This document shows, piece by piece, positions 26,559-35,818 of a stretch of DNA of 64,000 nucleotides (positions within the stretch are counted from its first letter, which is position 1; each line of letters starts with the position of its first letter). The notes beneath the pieces are model-generated. The model was given only the letters and a program-made list of their open reading frames with translations. It made no database searches and had not been told where the DNA came from. The position numbers and the translations under genes are program-made. The DNA lies in the NCBI RefSeq assembly GCF_004216955.1, contig NZ_SGXL01000001.1, positions 1,825,413-1,889,412 of the forward strand, given 5' to 3'. This stretch comes from Fictibacillus sp. BK138 (GTDB lineage: Bacteria; Bacillota; Bacilli; Bacillales; Fictibacillaceae).

Positions 26559-27954
26559 CACTTTTATCCGCATTCTTTGGAACGAACGGATAAAACAATA
26601 TTCCAGATGCAAGCAGTGCAATTCCGAAAAGGAATGTTTTGATATCTGCTGTTCCTGCATAAATAACCCAGATCGAATAAATCGCTGCTAATGCTGCAAT
26701 AATACCATCTGTCGTTCTTTTATTGCCGGATTTATCATACGTCTCCCCTTTTATTACGAGTTTTAATTGATAAAGGGATGCGACAATATAAGGAACTAAA
26801 AACGCAAGTGTAGCTATAAATATCATAAAATCAAATGCTTGTGCCATGGATTGTGAAACCACTGAAAATAAAAAGAGCTGTGTACATAAGTTAGTGACCC
26901 ATAATGAAAAGACGGGAGCTCCTTTTATATTTTCCTTTAAAAACGCAGGTATAAACATTCTTTGCTGGGCTGCCTGAAAAGGTACTTCAGCTGAAAGCAG
27001 TACCCAGCCAATCGTTGCTCCTAATAATGAAATAACTCCGAGAAGTGCCATGATCATACTTCCTGATGGGCCAATTGCAACCATTAACGCATCAACCAGC
27101 GGCTTTTGGGAAGAGACTAATTCATTTTGAGGAAGAGTCCCCATAACTAGTAGTGTAATGCTTAAATAAAGTGCCAGAGCGATTAAAAGCCCTAAAATAG
27201 TTGCTTTTTTAACATCGCTCTTTTTTTTGGCACGTGTTGAGAATACTACCGCAGATTCTACACCAACAAACGCCCAAAGAGTTGCGATCGCTGCATTATT
27301 GATCTGACTTAAAAATCCGTTAGCTACTCCTCCTTCTCCTTCAATAGGCTCGTAAAAAGGAACAATGTTACTGCTTTGAAAAGAATACATGCATGCAAAA
27401 ATGAATAATAAGAACCCTAATACTTTTGCAGCAGTAGCGATAAAGTTTACTTTTCCAGCACCTTCAATTCCATTTAATATTAAGAGGTGCACTCCCCACA
27501 GAAGAATCGTACATACGACAAATGTTATGACTCCACCAGTAGTTATCGTAGTTCCCAGTACTTTGAACAAGGCATTTGAACTTGTCATAACAGGAAAGAA
27601 AGTAGATAAATAACTAGCAAAAGTTGTTATGATAGCAACGTTTCCTGACCAGTTAGCAACCCAGTAGCCCCAGCTGACAAGGTATCCGCTTAATAAGGCA
27701 GATTTTTTATTTTCCTCAAATAATGCTTTAGCATAGTTTTGCGGGCCTCCATTTAATTCTGGTTTTCTAAGAGATAAATTCCCAAATACCAAAGCGGTCA
27801 TTAATACACCAAAACCGGTAATTACCCAAGCTGAAATCACTCCTGCAGGACTAGCCACTTCTGCTAGAGATCTTGGCAGCATGAAGATTCCTGACCCTAC
27901 CATATTTCCGACTACTAAAGCTGTTAACACCCAAAACCCTAGATTTCTTCTCAA
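26542..27954 (-). CDS. APC-family basic amino acid permease/antiporter
   Basis: 470 residues from a TTG at 27954 (GGTGG 8 bases upstream); the frame reaches an ATG at 28008 with only a weak site. Twelve or more helices; 'VVGNMVGSGIFMLP' in helix 1, 'GPQNYAKALFEENKKSALLSG' between helices 2 and 3, and 'WAFVGVESAVVFSTRAKKKSDV' after helix 6 fit the arginine/lysine-polyamine antiporter group (ArcD/YvsH). Lysine or arginine is the likely cargo. Its last codons form a terminator shared with the symporter gene. Confidence 0.85.
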   Translation of the reverse strand: MRRNLGFWVLTALVVGNMVGSGIFMLPRSLAEVASPAGVISAWVITGFGVLMTALVFGNLSLRKPELNGGPQNYAKALFEENKKSALLSGYLVSWGYWVANWSGNVAIITTFASYLSTFFPVMTSSNALFKVLGTTITTGGVITFVVCTILLWGVHLLILNGIEGAGKVNFIATAAKVLGFLLFIFACMYSFQSSNIVPFYEPIEGEGGVANGFLSQINNAAIATLWAFVGVESAVVFSTRAKKKSDVKKATILGLLIALALYLSITLLVMGTLPQNELVSSQKPLVDALMVAIGPSGSMIMALLGVISLLGATIGWVLLSAEVPFQAAQQRMFIPAFLKENIKGAPVFSLWVTNLCTQLFLFSVVSQSMAQAFDFMIFIATLAFLVPYIVASLYQLKLVIKGETYDKSGNKRTTDGIIAALAAIYSIWVIYAGTADIKTFLFGIALLASGILFYPFVPKNADKSEKPAE

Positions 27955-28052
27955 TGATAATACCACCTTTCGATCATCATTTATTTTACCCAAGGGGTTG
28001 ATATTCAACTCATCACTATTATGAATCGTTTTTTCATGTGATGATTCAGTGG

Positions 28053-28082
28053 CAAAAAAAAGAAGCCTTTATAGAGGCTCCT
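28053..28082 (-). terminator. Terminator of cvfB
   Basis: 8-bp stem (28061-28068 with 28075-28082, one G-U) followed by eight Ts on the minus strand, directly after the cvfB stop. Confidence 0.82.
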
Positions 28083-28086
28083 TTCT

Positions 28087-28947
28087 TTATATTTGAAGAT
28101 AAGTTTTATCGTTTTCCTGTATAATTTTTTCTTCCTTCATAAGCTTTCCAAGAGCTCTTTTAAAAGCAGCTTTGCTCATTTGGAATGTTGCTTTTATTTC
28201 ATCAGGTGATGACTTATCCGTTAAAGGCATCTGCCCTTTATTCTCTCGCAAGTATTGATAGATCCGTTCCGCATCTTCACTATAAGCTACTTCTTTTCTA
28301 GCTTTCATAGACAGATTAATTCTTCCATCTTCGCGTACAAAAGCCACTCTTGCTCCCAGTTTTTGCCCCAAACGCGGCTTTACTTTCAATTCATCATTAT
28401 GAATAAATCCAATGTGCTGTTCATCAGTAAACACTAATACGCCAGATTCATTGATTTTATAAACATATCCCGATGTTTGTTGATTAAAAGCTGCTTCAGT
28501 TGCTGCTTCTGCTTGTTCAACCATCTCTTCCTCGGTAGCTAAATCAGCAAATAAGCGGCCTTTTTTATCAAGTTTCATACCAGAATACAATTTATCACCA
28601 ATATGTGGCCATTCATCCCACGATTCAGGGAGATCGTCTTTTGAAAGAAGAAGATCTTTTTTGATGCCAATATGCAAAAATACTCCAAGCTTATGATTTA
28701 CCCCAGCTACTTCCAGCCAAGCCAAAGAATCAAGTCTTACTTTTGGAATGGTTTCGGTCGCTGCTATTCTCCCTTCATGGTCCTGATAGAGAAAGACTTC
28801 AACACTCGCACCCTCTTCATACTTTCCTTTTGCTTCAGCTTTATGCAAAAGCACTTCTTTTCCGTCTTCTAAATCTAAAACGTACCCTAAATCTGAATCT
28901 CTGAGTACTTTTAGGGTATATACTAATCCAGGTTTTTTTGATTCCAT
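28087..28947 (-). CDS. cvfB: S1-type RNA-binding protein CvfB/YitL
   Basis: 286 residues. Three S1-like beta-barrel segments (about 1-65, 66-140, 145-215: 'YTLKVLRDSDLGYVLDL', 'VGVNHKLGVFLHIGI'-like and 'SGYVYKINESGVLVF') precede a winged-helix end 'DEIKATFQMSKAAFKRALG'. This is the CvfB/YitL architecture, an RNA-binding virulence and gene-expression regulator in staphylococci. The role in Bacillus is unclear. The ATG follows AAAGGAATGAAACG. Confidence 0.88.
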   Translation of the reverse strand: MESKKPGLVYTLKVLRDSDLGYVLDLEDGKEVLLHKAEAKGKYEEGASVEVFLYQDHEGRIAATETIPKVRLDSLAWLEVAGVNHKLGVFLHIGIKKDLLLSKDDLPESWDEWPHIGDKLYSGMKLDKKGRLFADLATEEEMVEQAEAATEAAFNQQTSGYVYKINESGVLVFTDEQHIGFIHNDELKVKPRLGQKLGARVAFVREDGRINLSMKARKEVAYSEDAERIYQYLRENKGQMPLTDKSSPDEIKATFQMSKAAFKRALGKLMKEEKIIQENDKTYLQI

Positions 28948-29007
28948 CGTTTCATTCCTTTTCTGTTGATCAATTAAGAAGGCTGTTTACTTTGTTGTTT
29001 TTGTAAG

Positions 29008-29130
29008 AGGTTAATTTCCGCTACAGGACTCACTTTCCGCATGGTGTGCTGTGAGCCCCCTCGTCGCCTCGCGACCTTGAGTGGTCTCACCTGTCCCACT
29101 CATCCTGCAGGAGTCTCGCCCTTCCTCTCC
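29008..29130 (-). repeat. Bacillaceae-type intergenic repeat, copy 2
   Basis: Same order of blocks as 2826-2950 on the same strand: plus-strand 'TTAATTTCCGCTACAGGA', 'CTCACTTTCCGC', 'GTGAGCC', 'GGTCTCACCTGTCC', 'CAGGAGTCTCGCCCTTCC'. The middle differs between copies while the ends are kept. It fills most of the gap between cvfB and yycC; nothing else is seen there apart from the yycC terminator. Confidence 0.7.
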
Positions 29131-29200
29131 AATTAACTATTCAATGAAGAATTTCGACAAACTCTGTTAGTTGTAACATCTTTTAGAAAAGAGGGTTAAA

Positions 29201-29231
29201 GAAAAAAAGAAAAACCTACATAGTAGGTTTT
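29201..29231 (-). terminator. Terminator of the yycC-like gene
   Basis: 9-bp stem AAAACCTAC/GTAGGTTTT with a three-base loop and a T-rich tail on the minus strand, 18 bases after the stop. Confidence 0.8.
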
Positions 29232-29248
29232 CGCCTTCTTGTTTCTTT

Positions 29249-29398
29249 TTATTCATCTTTATTATCTTTTGTTGCCTCAAGCTCCATTAGTTTTTTTACT
29301 AGTATGTGCTGAGGCATATGCATTAATTGCTCTAGTGGTACATTTAATTCTTTTGCTAATTTAACCGCGGTTTCAGCAGAAAGTTGTAATGGTTTCAT
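29249..29398 (-). CDS. yycC: YycC-like small protein
   Basis: 49 residues, starting at an ATG behind GGAGGGAAGC. 'PLQLSAETAVKLAKELNVPL' then 'EQLMHMPQHILVKKLMELE' matches the YycC family, short helical proteins of unknown function in Bacillales. The stop at 29249 is followed by a good terminator. It lies 54 bases after fhs on the same strand and might be read from the fhs promoter. Confidence 0.85.
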   Translation of the reverse strand: MKPLQLSAETAVKLAKELNVPLEQLMHMPQHILVKKLMELEATKDNKDE

Positions 29399-29452
29399 AT
29401 GCTTCCCTCCAGCAAAAAGTTTAGCAGCAAAATAAGCTGTTCACTCATTTTT

Positions 29453-31141
29453 TTAGAATAGGCCAACTGCTTTGCCGTCTTCTGTAACATCCATATTATT
29501 AGCAGCAGGAACTTTTGGCAGCCCAGGCATTGTCATCACATCACCTGTTAACGCCACAATAAATCCAGCACCAATAGATGGTTTTAATTCTCTGATCGTT
29601 ATTGTAAAGTTTTCGGGACGGCCGAGTTTTTTAGGGTCATCTGAGAAAGAATATTGTGTTTTAGCCATACAAATAGGCAGCTTGTCCCAGCCAAACTCAC
29701 TATATTGTTTCATTTGCTTTAAAGCTTTAGGTGAAAATTGAACCTCACCTGCACCATACACTTTTTTACATATCGTTTCAATTTTTTCAGAAATCGATAA
29801 ATCAAGTTCGTATAATGGGCTATATTCATTCTTCTCATTTTCAATCGTCTCTAGTACTCTTTTTGCAAGTTCTTCTCCGCCTTCTCCACCTTTTGCCCAT
29901 ACATCAGCTTCCTCTGAAGCGACACCTTTTTTACTGCACCAATCTTTAATAAAAGCGATTTCTTCTTCGGTGTCTGTAACAAACTTATTGATGGCTACAA
30001 CAACTGGAACTCCAAATAGTCTTAATGTTTCAAGGTGTTTTTCCAGATTTGGCATTCCTTTTTCAAGGGCAGCAAGATCAGGAGTTTTCAAATATTCTTT
30101 CGCTAGTCCGCCATGCATCTTGAGTGCTCTAACTGTTGCGACTATCACAACCGCACTAGGATTAATTCCTGCATATCTGGCTTTTATATCTAAAAACTTT
30201 TCAGCACCTAAATCGGCTCCGAAACCTGCTTCGGTAACTACCATCTCACCAAGCTTGGATGCTAGCTTCGTTGCAATTACACTGTTGCAACCATGAGCAA
30301 TGTTTGCAAAAGGACCGCCATGAACAAGGGCTGGAGTATTCTCAAGTGTTTGGACAATATTAGGACGGACAGCATCTTTTAATAGAAGTGTTAACGCACC
30401 ATGTGCATTTAAATCTCCAGCTGTTACAGGCTCATTATCATAATCGAATGCTACGACCATTTTTGAGAGTCTGAGCTTTAAATCTTCAAGGTTATTAGCC
30501 AAGCAAAAAATGGCCATGATTTCTGAAGCAACTGTAATGTCAAAGCCATCTTCACGAGGTACACCTTGAACTGGTCCGCCTAAACCGATAACAATCTTTC
30601 TCAAAGCACGATCGTTCATATCCAAAGCGCGTTTCCAAACGATTCTGCGTGGATCAATATTCAATGAGTTGCCTTGATGGATATGATTATCAATTAGTGC
30701 AGCTAGTGCGTTATTTGCAGTCGTGATCGCATGAAGGTCTCCAGTAAAATGCAGGTTGATATCTTCCATCGGCATGACTTGAGAGTAACCCCCGCCTGCT
30801 GCACCGCCTTTTATCCCCATGCTAGGGCCAAGAGAAGGTTCGCGTAAAGCGATAATCGTTTTCTTTCCAACGCGGTTAAGTGCTTGTCCAAGTCCAACAG
30901 TGACAGTTGATTTACCTTCCCCTGCTAGCGTTGGACTGATTGCTGTAACTAAGACTACTTTTCCATCCTCAACATTTTGAAGCTTTTGAAATAGATCTAA
31001 GGATAGTTTCCCTTTATATCTTCCATAAGGTTCCCAATCATCTTCATCAATTCCCAGTTGTCCTACAATTTCTTCAATGCGCAGCATCTTAGCTGATTGG
31101 GCAATCTCGATATCACTTTTATACGTAACCTTTTCTAGCAT
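29453..31141 (-). CDS. fhs: Formate-tetrahydrofolate ligase
   Basis: 562 residues from the ATG at 31141 with GGAGGG upstream; the frame runs 12 codons further without a usable site. It makes 10-formyl-THF from formate, ATP and THF. The P-loop '[20 protein letters not shown]' lies near 65-84; '[20 protein letters not shown]' and '[14 protein letters not shown]' are strongly conserved family blocks. No terminator is obvious before yycC. Confidence 0.97.
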   Translation of the reverse strand: MLEKVTYKSDIEIAQSAKMLRIEEIVGQLGIDEDDWEPYGRYKGKLSLDLFQKLQNVEDGKVVLVTAISPTLAGEGKSTVTVGLGQALNRVGKKTIIALREPSLGPSMGIKGGAAGGGYSQVMPMEDINLHFTGDLHAITTANNALAALIDNHIHQGNSLNIDPRRIVWKRALDMNDRALRKIVIGLGGPVQGVPREDGFDITVASEIMAIFCLANNLEDLKLRLSKMVVAFDYDNEPVTAGDLNAHGALTLLLKDAVRPNIVQTLENTPALVHGGPFANIAHGCNSVIATKLASKLGEMVVTEAGFGADLGAEKFLDIKARYAGINPSAVVIVATVRALKMHGGLAKEYLKTPDLAALEKGMPNLEKHLETLRLFGVPVVVAINKFVTDTEEEIAFIKDWCSKKGVASEEADVWAKGGEGGEELAKRVLETIENEKNEYSPLYELDLSISEKIETICKKVYGAGEVQFSPKALKQMKQYSEFGWDKLPICMAKTQYSFSDDPKKLGRPENFTITIRELKPSIGAGFIVALTGDVMTMPGLPKVPAANNMDVTEDGKAVGLF

Positions 31142-31306
31142 GTTGATTAGACCCTCCATATGTAAAATTGTCTCCACCCTCTATTGTATATGAAATAAGT
31201 ATGTGATGCGATTAGTTTTTATATGATAACTTTAATTCGTTTAGTTTACTTGAATTCAGGTTATCGTATAATAGAAATGGAAAGATATTCTTAAGGAGGC
31301 ACCTTA

Positions 31307-31636
31307 ATGGCAAAAATTGATGTACAAGGCTATGGAACGTATAACATCGAAAATGGCAAAAAACTTGTTTTGGCACTTGAAGACAATGGGATTGATATTC
31401 TTCACCGCTGTGGAGGAAAAGCAAAATGTACTTCTTGCCGTGTAGAAGTATTATCCGGTGATCTTGGTCCAATTGGAGAAAAAGAAGCTAACATCATTGA
31501 AACAAAAGGCTTATCCGGCAACGTCAGACTTTCATGTCAGATTTGCGTAAGTTCTGATGCGTCGATCAAACCTGTACTTACTGTAAGTTCCGAAGGTTTA
31601 GATGCTGGACCTCGTCCGGCTGAAGAATGCGAATAA
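31307..31636 (+). CDS. [2Fe-2S] ferredoxin-like protein
   Basis: 109 residues. Cys35, Cys41 and Cys44 ('HRCGGKAKCTSCRVEV') and Cys77 ('RLSCQICV') form the C-x5-C-x2-C...C pattern of plant-type 2Fe-2S ferredoxins; Cys80 is extra. The partner is unknown. The ATG follows AAGGAGG. Divergent from fhs, single, with terminator. Confidence 0.88.
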   Translation: MAKIDVQGYGTYNIENGKKLVLALEDNGIDILHRCGGKAKCTSCRVEVLSGDLGPIGEKEANIIETKGLSGNVRLSCQICVSSDASIKPVLTVSSEGLDAGPRPAEECE

Positions 31637-31637
31637 A

Positions 31638-31663
31638 AAAAGGGCCGTGGGGGCCCTTTTTTT
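31638..31663 (+). terminator. Terminator of the ferredoxin gene
   Basis: 9-bp stem AAAAGGGCC/GGCCCTTTT with loop of five and seven Ts. Confidence 0.9.
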
Positions 31664-31700
31664 GTTGTTAAATGTTGAAATATTAATAAAACTTAGTTAA

Positions 31701-31784
31701 AAGTGAAATTAAGTTCATTTTAGATATATATTCCTGCTTTGGGTGAAATTAATAATGAAATCGGTGAAATTACTGCACCGAACA
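31701..31784. repeat. 21-bp-period tandem repeat, locus C
   Basis: GTGAAATTA occurs at 31703, 31743 and 31764. The last two are exactly 21 bases apart; the first is 40 before, i.e. two periods less a 2-base deletion, with a decayed unit between. It occupies most of the gap 31664-31804, which is otherwise empty. Confidence 0.55.
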
Positions 31785-31804
31785 TAGCTTTCATGTAAAA
31801 ATTT

Positions 31805-32449
31805 CTACTGTTTCCCTTCCCATTCTCCAAAAAATTGCTCTAAAAAGCTCTCCAAGAATGCATGACGTTCATTAGCAAGCTTTTTTGCGGAAGCTGTATT
31901 CATTGTATCTTTTAATTTTAATAATTTTTCGTAAAAGTGATTAACTGCTGTACTCTTTTCATTTCGGTATTGATCTTTCGTCATCTTTTCCCGAACTGGA
32001 ATCTCGGGGTCGTACATCAATTGTCCTTTTGCTCCTGAATAAGCAAAAGTCCTCCCTATACCTATCGCTCCAATAGCATCCAGCCTGTCAGCATCTTGGA
32101 CAACTTGTCCCTCAAGGGTTTGCATGGCAGACTGGTTTCCGCCTTTAAATGACATCGTGCTTATAATCGAAATGATTTGTTCTATGTATTGACTCTCTAA
32201 GGCTATAGACTCCAGCCATGATTTAACCTCTTTAAGCCCTTTTTCTTCAGTACCTGCTATTTTTTCATCAGCGATATCATGAAGTAATGCGGCCATTACA
32301 CATGTAAAATGATCAGCACCTTCTTGCTCGGCAATCTTTTCTGCCAGCTTTTTTACACGGTAAATATGGTACCAGTCATGCCCGCTGCTTTCGTCTTTTA
32401 ATTTTTCTTTAACAAATTCCTCTGTTTTTTCTATCATTAATTGACTCAT
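31805..32449 (-). CDS. HD-domain phosphohydrolase, YpgQ-like
   Basis: 214 residues from the ATG at 32449 behind GGGGTAAAG. The HD metal site is complete: 'SSGHDWYHIYRV' (His24, His28), 'AALLHDIADEK' (His57-Asp58) and 'VQDADRLDAIGAIGIGR' with the last Asp. This is the YedJ/YpgQ group; B. subtilis YpgQ cleaves nucleoside triphosphates releasing pyrophosphate. Its start overlaps the upstream gene's last bases or nearly so, implying coupling. Confidence 0.85.
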   Translation of the reverse strand: MSQLMIEKTEEFVKEKLKDESSGHDWYHIYRVKKLAEKIAEQEGADHFTCVMAALLHDIADEKIAGTEEKGLKEVKSWLESIALESQYIEQIISIISTMSFKGGNQSAMQTLEGQVVQDADRLDAIGAIGIGRTFAYSGAKGQLMYDPEIPVREKMTKDQYRNEKSTAVNHFYEKLLKLKDTMNTASAKKLANERHAFLESFLEQFFGEWEGKQ

Positions 32450-32451
32450 CT

Positions 32452-32751
32452 TTACCCCACTGTACATGATTGGTTAATTTCTCTGTTCGATTGTAATCGG
32501 TCAAGTAATTCATATGCACGTTTCTTGGAACGAACACCTTCTTTAACAAATGATTCAAGCAGAGCAATAAAATAACTCCCATCAAAAGATAATTGTTTGA
32601 TGAGTGTAACTTCTAAAGCTATTTTCACTTGAGAATCAGTTGCTTCTGTATAATGTTTGCCAAAATCAATAAAGTGAAGATCCCCATCAGAAAGACGAAA
32701 ACCTTTTGAAGCTAGCAGTGCTACATAATCTTCTAAAATGTTTGCTTCCAT
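32452..32751 (-). CDS. DUF6123-like small protein
   Basis: 99 residues from the ATG at 32751. 'LEDYVALLASKGFRLSDGDLHFIDFGKHYT' region, 'SFDGSYFIALLE' and 'KKRAYELLDRL' recall DUF6123 proteins of Bacillaceae; this name is from memory. Ribosome site is weak, and TTG 12 bases upstream is an alternative start. It sits between ypeP (53 bases) and the HD protein (overlap zone), so all three likely form one operon. Confidence 0.6.
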   Translation of the reverse strand: MEANILEDYVALLASKGFRLSDGDLHFIDFGKHYTEATDSQVKIALEVTLIKQLSFDGSYFIALLESFVKEGVRSKKRAYELLDRLQSNREINQSCTVG

Positions 32752-32804
32752 CGTTTTACTCAACCCCAAAATCAAAAGATACTAGTAAATTGTACCAGTT
32801 AGAA

Positions 32805-33473
32805 TCAGGTATTATCAATGACTTCTTTTTTCGCTTTGATGATCTTGCCATTCAACGCCTGATTTACTAATTGGTCAGCATCTTTATTTTCATTTCTTGC
32901 AATCCATTCGTAAACAGGTTCAATCTGAAGCTTCTTAAACAGGTTTTCTATTTTATCTGCCCAGTTTTGTAGGTTCACTTCATAGCATGGCCATTCACCT
33001 TTCATCTGTTCGATTACTACCTTAGAGTCCCCTTGAATTAACACCTGCTCATACTGAACACCCAGTTCTTCAAGTTCCATGGCTGCAACCCATAATGCTG
33101 CATATTCAGCTTCATTATTAGATTCAATGTTTGTAAAATTGGCGTTTTTCTTTAAACGGTAATTTACGCCGTTCTGTGAGTAATAAATAACGATTCCCTG
33201 GCCGCTCAGTCTTGATTCTGCCAAAAAACCTCCATCAAAAAATACAGAGATTTCTTTAGGCTCTTCTTTTTTAACTTCAGTAAGTTTTAACAGTTCTTTT
33301 TTTGTCCAGGTAACACCTTTAGTGTCGATGAATATCAATTCAGAGATCCGGCCGGTTTTTTCCAGATCATTCGCTGTAAAAATTGCTTCTTGCAACGAAA
33401 CAGGATCTGATACAAATCTGATTTTCAATTGTGATTTGGGATGCTTAAACATATATTCTATGGAGAAGTTCAT
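32805..33473 (-). CDS. ypeP: RNase H-like protein with N-terminal extension (YpeP-like)
   Basis: 222 residues. Residues 75-215 are an RNase H fold: Asp80 ('ISVFFDGGF'), Glu121 ('SNNEAEYAALWVA'), Asp149 ('LIQGDSKVVIEQM') and Asp198/200 ('NENKDADQLVN'), so the catalytic set is complete. The first 70 residues are a separate small domain as in B. subtilis YpeP. Biochemical activity of this group is weak or unproven. Divergent from a second RNase H-like gene. Confidence 0.82.
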   Translation of the reverse strand: MNFSIEYMFKHPKSQLKIRFVSDPVSLQEAIFTANDLEKTGRISELIFIDTKGVTWTKKELLKLTEVKKEEPKEISVFFDGGFLAESRLSGQGIVIYYSQNGVNYRLKKNANFTNIESNNEAEYAALWVAAMELEELGVQYEQVLIQGDSKVVIEQMKGEWPCYEVNLQNWADKIENLFKKLQIEPVYEWIARNENKDADQLVNQALNGKIIKAKKEVIDNT

Positions 33474-33547
33474 AGCAATCTCCTTTTTGTTTTATTTAAA
33501 GTGCATTATAATAACGTATATAAATTTACACAGAGGAGAGTCATCCA

Positions 33548-33949
33548 TTGATCGAAGTATATATAGATGGTGCAAGTGCTGGTGATCCCGGATTGTCAGG
33601 TGCAGGAGTTTATGTAAAAGTTGGAGATGGCACAACCCAATCTTATCATTTCCCACTAGGTAACATGTCTAACCATGAAGCAGAGTTTCAAGCTCTCATA
33701 CGAGGCTTGGAGTTATGTGTAGAAAACAAGTGGCAGATTGTCTCATTCCGGACAGATTCTCAAGCCGTGGAAAGCGCAGTAGATAAGAGATATGCCAAAG
33801 ACAAAAGATATACGGTACTCCTTGAGAAAGCTTTGAGTTTAGCAGACCAGCTCGATTTGTTTTTTATAAAGTGGATTCCGTCGAAACAAAATAAAGCAGC
33901 AGATGAACTGGCTAGAAAAGCCATCCAGTTGAACAGGAGTTCTAAATGA
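33548..33949 (+). CDS. ypdQ: RNase HI-like protein (YpdQ-like)
   Basis: 133 residues. TTG start behind GAGGAGAG. Asp7 ('VYIDGASAGDPG'), Glu44 ('SNHEAEFQALIRGL'), Asp70 ('FRTDSQAVESAV') and the Asp in 'NKAADELARKAI' form the DEDD site of RNase H1. Matches B. subtilis YpdQ. The stop overlaps the start of the next transporter gene in ATGA. Only 74 bases separate it from ypeP on the other strand. Confidence 0.82.
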   Translation: MIEVYIDGASAGDPGLSGAGVYVKVGDGTTQSYHFPLGNMSNHEAEFQALIRGLELCVENKWQIVSFRTDSQAVESAVDKRYAKDKRYTVLLEKALSLADQLDLFFIKWIPSKQNKAADELARKAIQLNRSSK

Positions 33950-34872
33950 TCAAAAAACCATGGTTTGCTGATTTTAACCTGCTGTTAGTCGCGTTCGTAT
34001 GGGGAACGACGTTTGTTATTGTTCAAAAAGCCATCGCTTTTCTTGAACCATATTCATTTAATACTGTCCGTTTTTTTATAGCTGCTATACTATTATTATT
34101 CATTATATACTTTTTTAAGCGTTCATCATTTCAGGAATTTAAAAATAAAAGTCTTTTAAAAAGCGGAATGTTATTAGGATTTTGGCTGTTTCTAGGGTAC
34201 GGATTTCAAACTGTTGGACTTCTGTATACGACTTCATCAAAAGCTGGATTTATAACCGGATTAAGCGTAGTTCTAGTCCCTCTTTTTAGCTATGTACTGC
34301 TAAAACAAAAACTGAACTGGCAGATTGGAATTAGTTCATTACTTGCAGTAGCTGGTCTGTATCTACTTACTATCCATAATCGTTTTTCCCTAAACATAGG
34401 TGATGGTTACGTACTTCTATGTGCTGTATCGTTTGCACTGCATATTGTTTTTACAGGTAAATTCGCCAAATCCTTTGATGCTTTATGCCTGACAGTTTTA
34501 CAGCTTTTTACTGTGTCCTTCTTAAGCTTTATCACAGCATTTTTTACGGAGCGATGGCAGGAGATCTTTGCTATTAATATGCTGCTTAAATCTGAAGTAA
34601 TTACAGCTCTTCTCATCACTTCATTGTTTGCGACTGCTCTGGCCTTTTTAGCCCAAACGTATTTTCAATCCTTTACCACTCCTGCAAGAGTGGCATTGAT
34701 ATTCGCGATGGAACCTGTGTTTGCAGCAATTACTGCATTTATTGTGCTTAATGAACGCTTAGGTTCAAAAGCACTGTTCGGATGTATTCTCATTTTGTTC
34801 GGTATGATTCTTTCTGAGTTGAAATACAGTGACTTCACATTTAAAAAGAAAACAAAAAGAGTGGGATATTAA
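33946..34872 (+). CDS. DMT/EamA family transporter
   Basis: 308 residues, ten helices in two EamA repeats. 'WGTTFVIVQKAIAFLEPYSF' near 19-38 and 'ALIFAMEPVFAAITAFIVLNE' near 251-271 are the typical repeat blocks ('EP.F' and 'E' end). Substrate unknown. It is translationally coupled to ypdQ and converges with ypcP, overlapping it by 4 bases. Confidence 0.88.
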   Translation: MIKKPWFADFNLLLVAFVWGTTFVIVQKAIAFLEPYSFNTVRFFIAAILLLFIIYFFKRSSFQEFKNKSLLKSGMLLGFWLFLGYGFQTVGLLYTTSSKAGFITGLSVVLVPLFSYVLLKQKLNWQIGISSLLAVAGLYLLTIHNRFSLNIGDGYVLLCAVSFALHIVFTGKFAKSFDALCLTVLQLFTVSFLSFITAFFTERWQEIFAINMLLKSEVITALLITSLFATALAFLAQTYFQSFTTPARVALIFAMEPVFAAITAFIVLNERLGSKALFGCILILFGMILSELKYSDFTFKKKTKRVGY

Positions 34873-34886
34873 CCCACTCTTATTTG
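34857..34886. terminator. Bidirectional terminator holding two stop codons in its loop
   Basis: Perfect 9-bp stem AAGAGTGGG/CCCACTCTT with loop ATATTAA. The transporter stop (34870-34872) and the ypcP stop (34869-34871 on the other strand) both lie in the loop. Confidence 0.82.
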
Positions 34887-35756
34887 TATTTCCAAAGCCT
34901 GCATAGCTTCTCGAACCGCTTCTTTATTTAATAGATATCTGCATTCTTCAAGATCTCTGTCGATTATATCCGGAACATCAGTGAAGATCGTACATAAATC
35001 TTTACTTAAAACAGCCATATCCTTTCCTGCTTCAAGTTTTTTCAGATAACGTTTAAATTTTGGATCAAGGTTTTCAAAATTTTCATAGATGAGCTCAACT
35101 GCACCATATTGCTGTATAAGAGGTAACGCAGCTTTATCTCCTACACCTGCTACTCCAGGAATGTTATCACTTTTATCACCTAGCAATGCTTTTACATCGA
35201 TCCATTGTGCTGGAGTGATCCCATATTCTTCTTGAAAATGGTTCAGCGTGTACTTTAACTCTTCACGTTTTATTGAAATAAGCTGAGATGTTCGGTCGCA
35301 TAGCAGTTGTAATAAATCTCGGTCATTGCTATAGATAATGCATTCTCCGTCTCTTTCATTGCGCCAGCGGTTTACCATTGTACCGATGATATCGTCTGCT
35401 TCATATCTAGGAATCGTAAGCTGTGTAATTCCGATCGTATCAAACAAATCAACAAGTGTTTCATATTGTTGAATTAGTGGCTCAGGCAATTCGTTTCGTG
35501 TTCCTTTATAATCTGCAAATTTCTCTCTTCTAAGTGTTTCTTCCCGCTTTACATCCCAAGCAACTGCGATATGAGTAGGCTCGTGTTCCCTAACAAGCAT
35601 CAGTAACTTCTGAATGGTCACACGGATGGCGTTTGTAAACTGCCCTTTCGAATTTCTCGGCAAATCATGCATCTCTTTGCCATATGCTGTTGCAAAATAA
35701 CATCTGCTTAGCAGGTTAAATCCATCGATCAATAATAGTACTTCTTTCTTCTCCAT
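34869..35756 (-). CDS. ypcP: 5'-3' exonuclease / flap endonuclease-like protein (YpcP)
   Basis: 295 residues. It is a stand-alone FEN-type nuclease, like the N-terminal domain of PolI: 'LLLIDGFNLLSRCYFA' (first metal Asp), 'HIAVAWDVKRE', 'FADYKGTR', 'IPRYEADDIIGTMV' and 'YSNDRDLLQLL' with the acidic cluster, then the helix-hairpin-helix 'DNIPGVAGVGDKAALPLI'. It removes RNA primers or flaps. Its company with two RNase H-like genes fits RNA:DNA processing. Confidence 0.92.
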   Translation of the reverse strand: MEKKEVLLLIDGFNLLSRCYFATAYGKEMHDLPRNSKGQFTNAIRVTIQKLLMLVREHEPTHIAVAWDVKREETLRREKFADYKGTRNELPEPLIQQYETLVDLFDTIGITQLTIPRYEADDIIGTMVNRWRNERDGECIIYSNDRDLLQLLCDRTSQLISIKREELKYTLNHFQEEYGITPAQWIDVKALLGDKSDNIPGVAGVGDKAALPLIQQYGAVELIYENFENLDPKFKRYLKKLEAGKDMAVLSKDLCTIFTDVPDIIDRDLEECRYLLNKEAVREAMQALEIQIRVG

Positions 35757-35781
35757 TCCAAAATCCCCCGGTTATGTTATG

Positions 35782-35817
35782 AAAAAAGCGCATTTTACAG
35801 TAAAGTAAAATACGCTT
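35782..35817 (-). terminator. Terminator upstream of ypcP
   Basis: 13-bp stem with one mismatch (35786-35798 with 35805-35817) and six Ts on the minus strand. It ends the unit containing the small frames at 35819-36185. Confidence 0.85.
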
Positions 35818-35818
35818 G

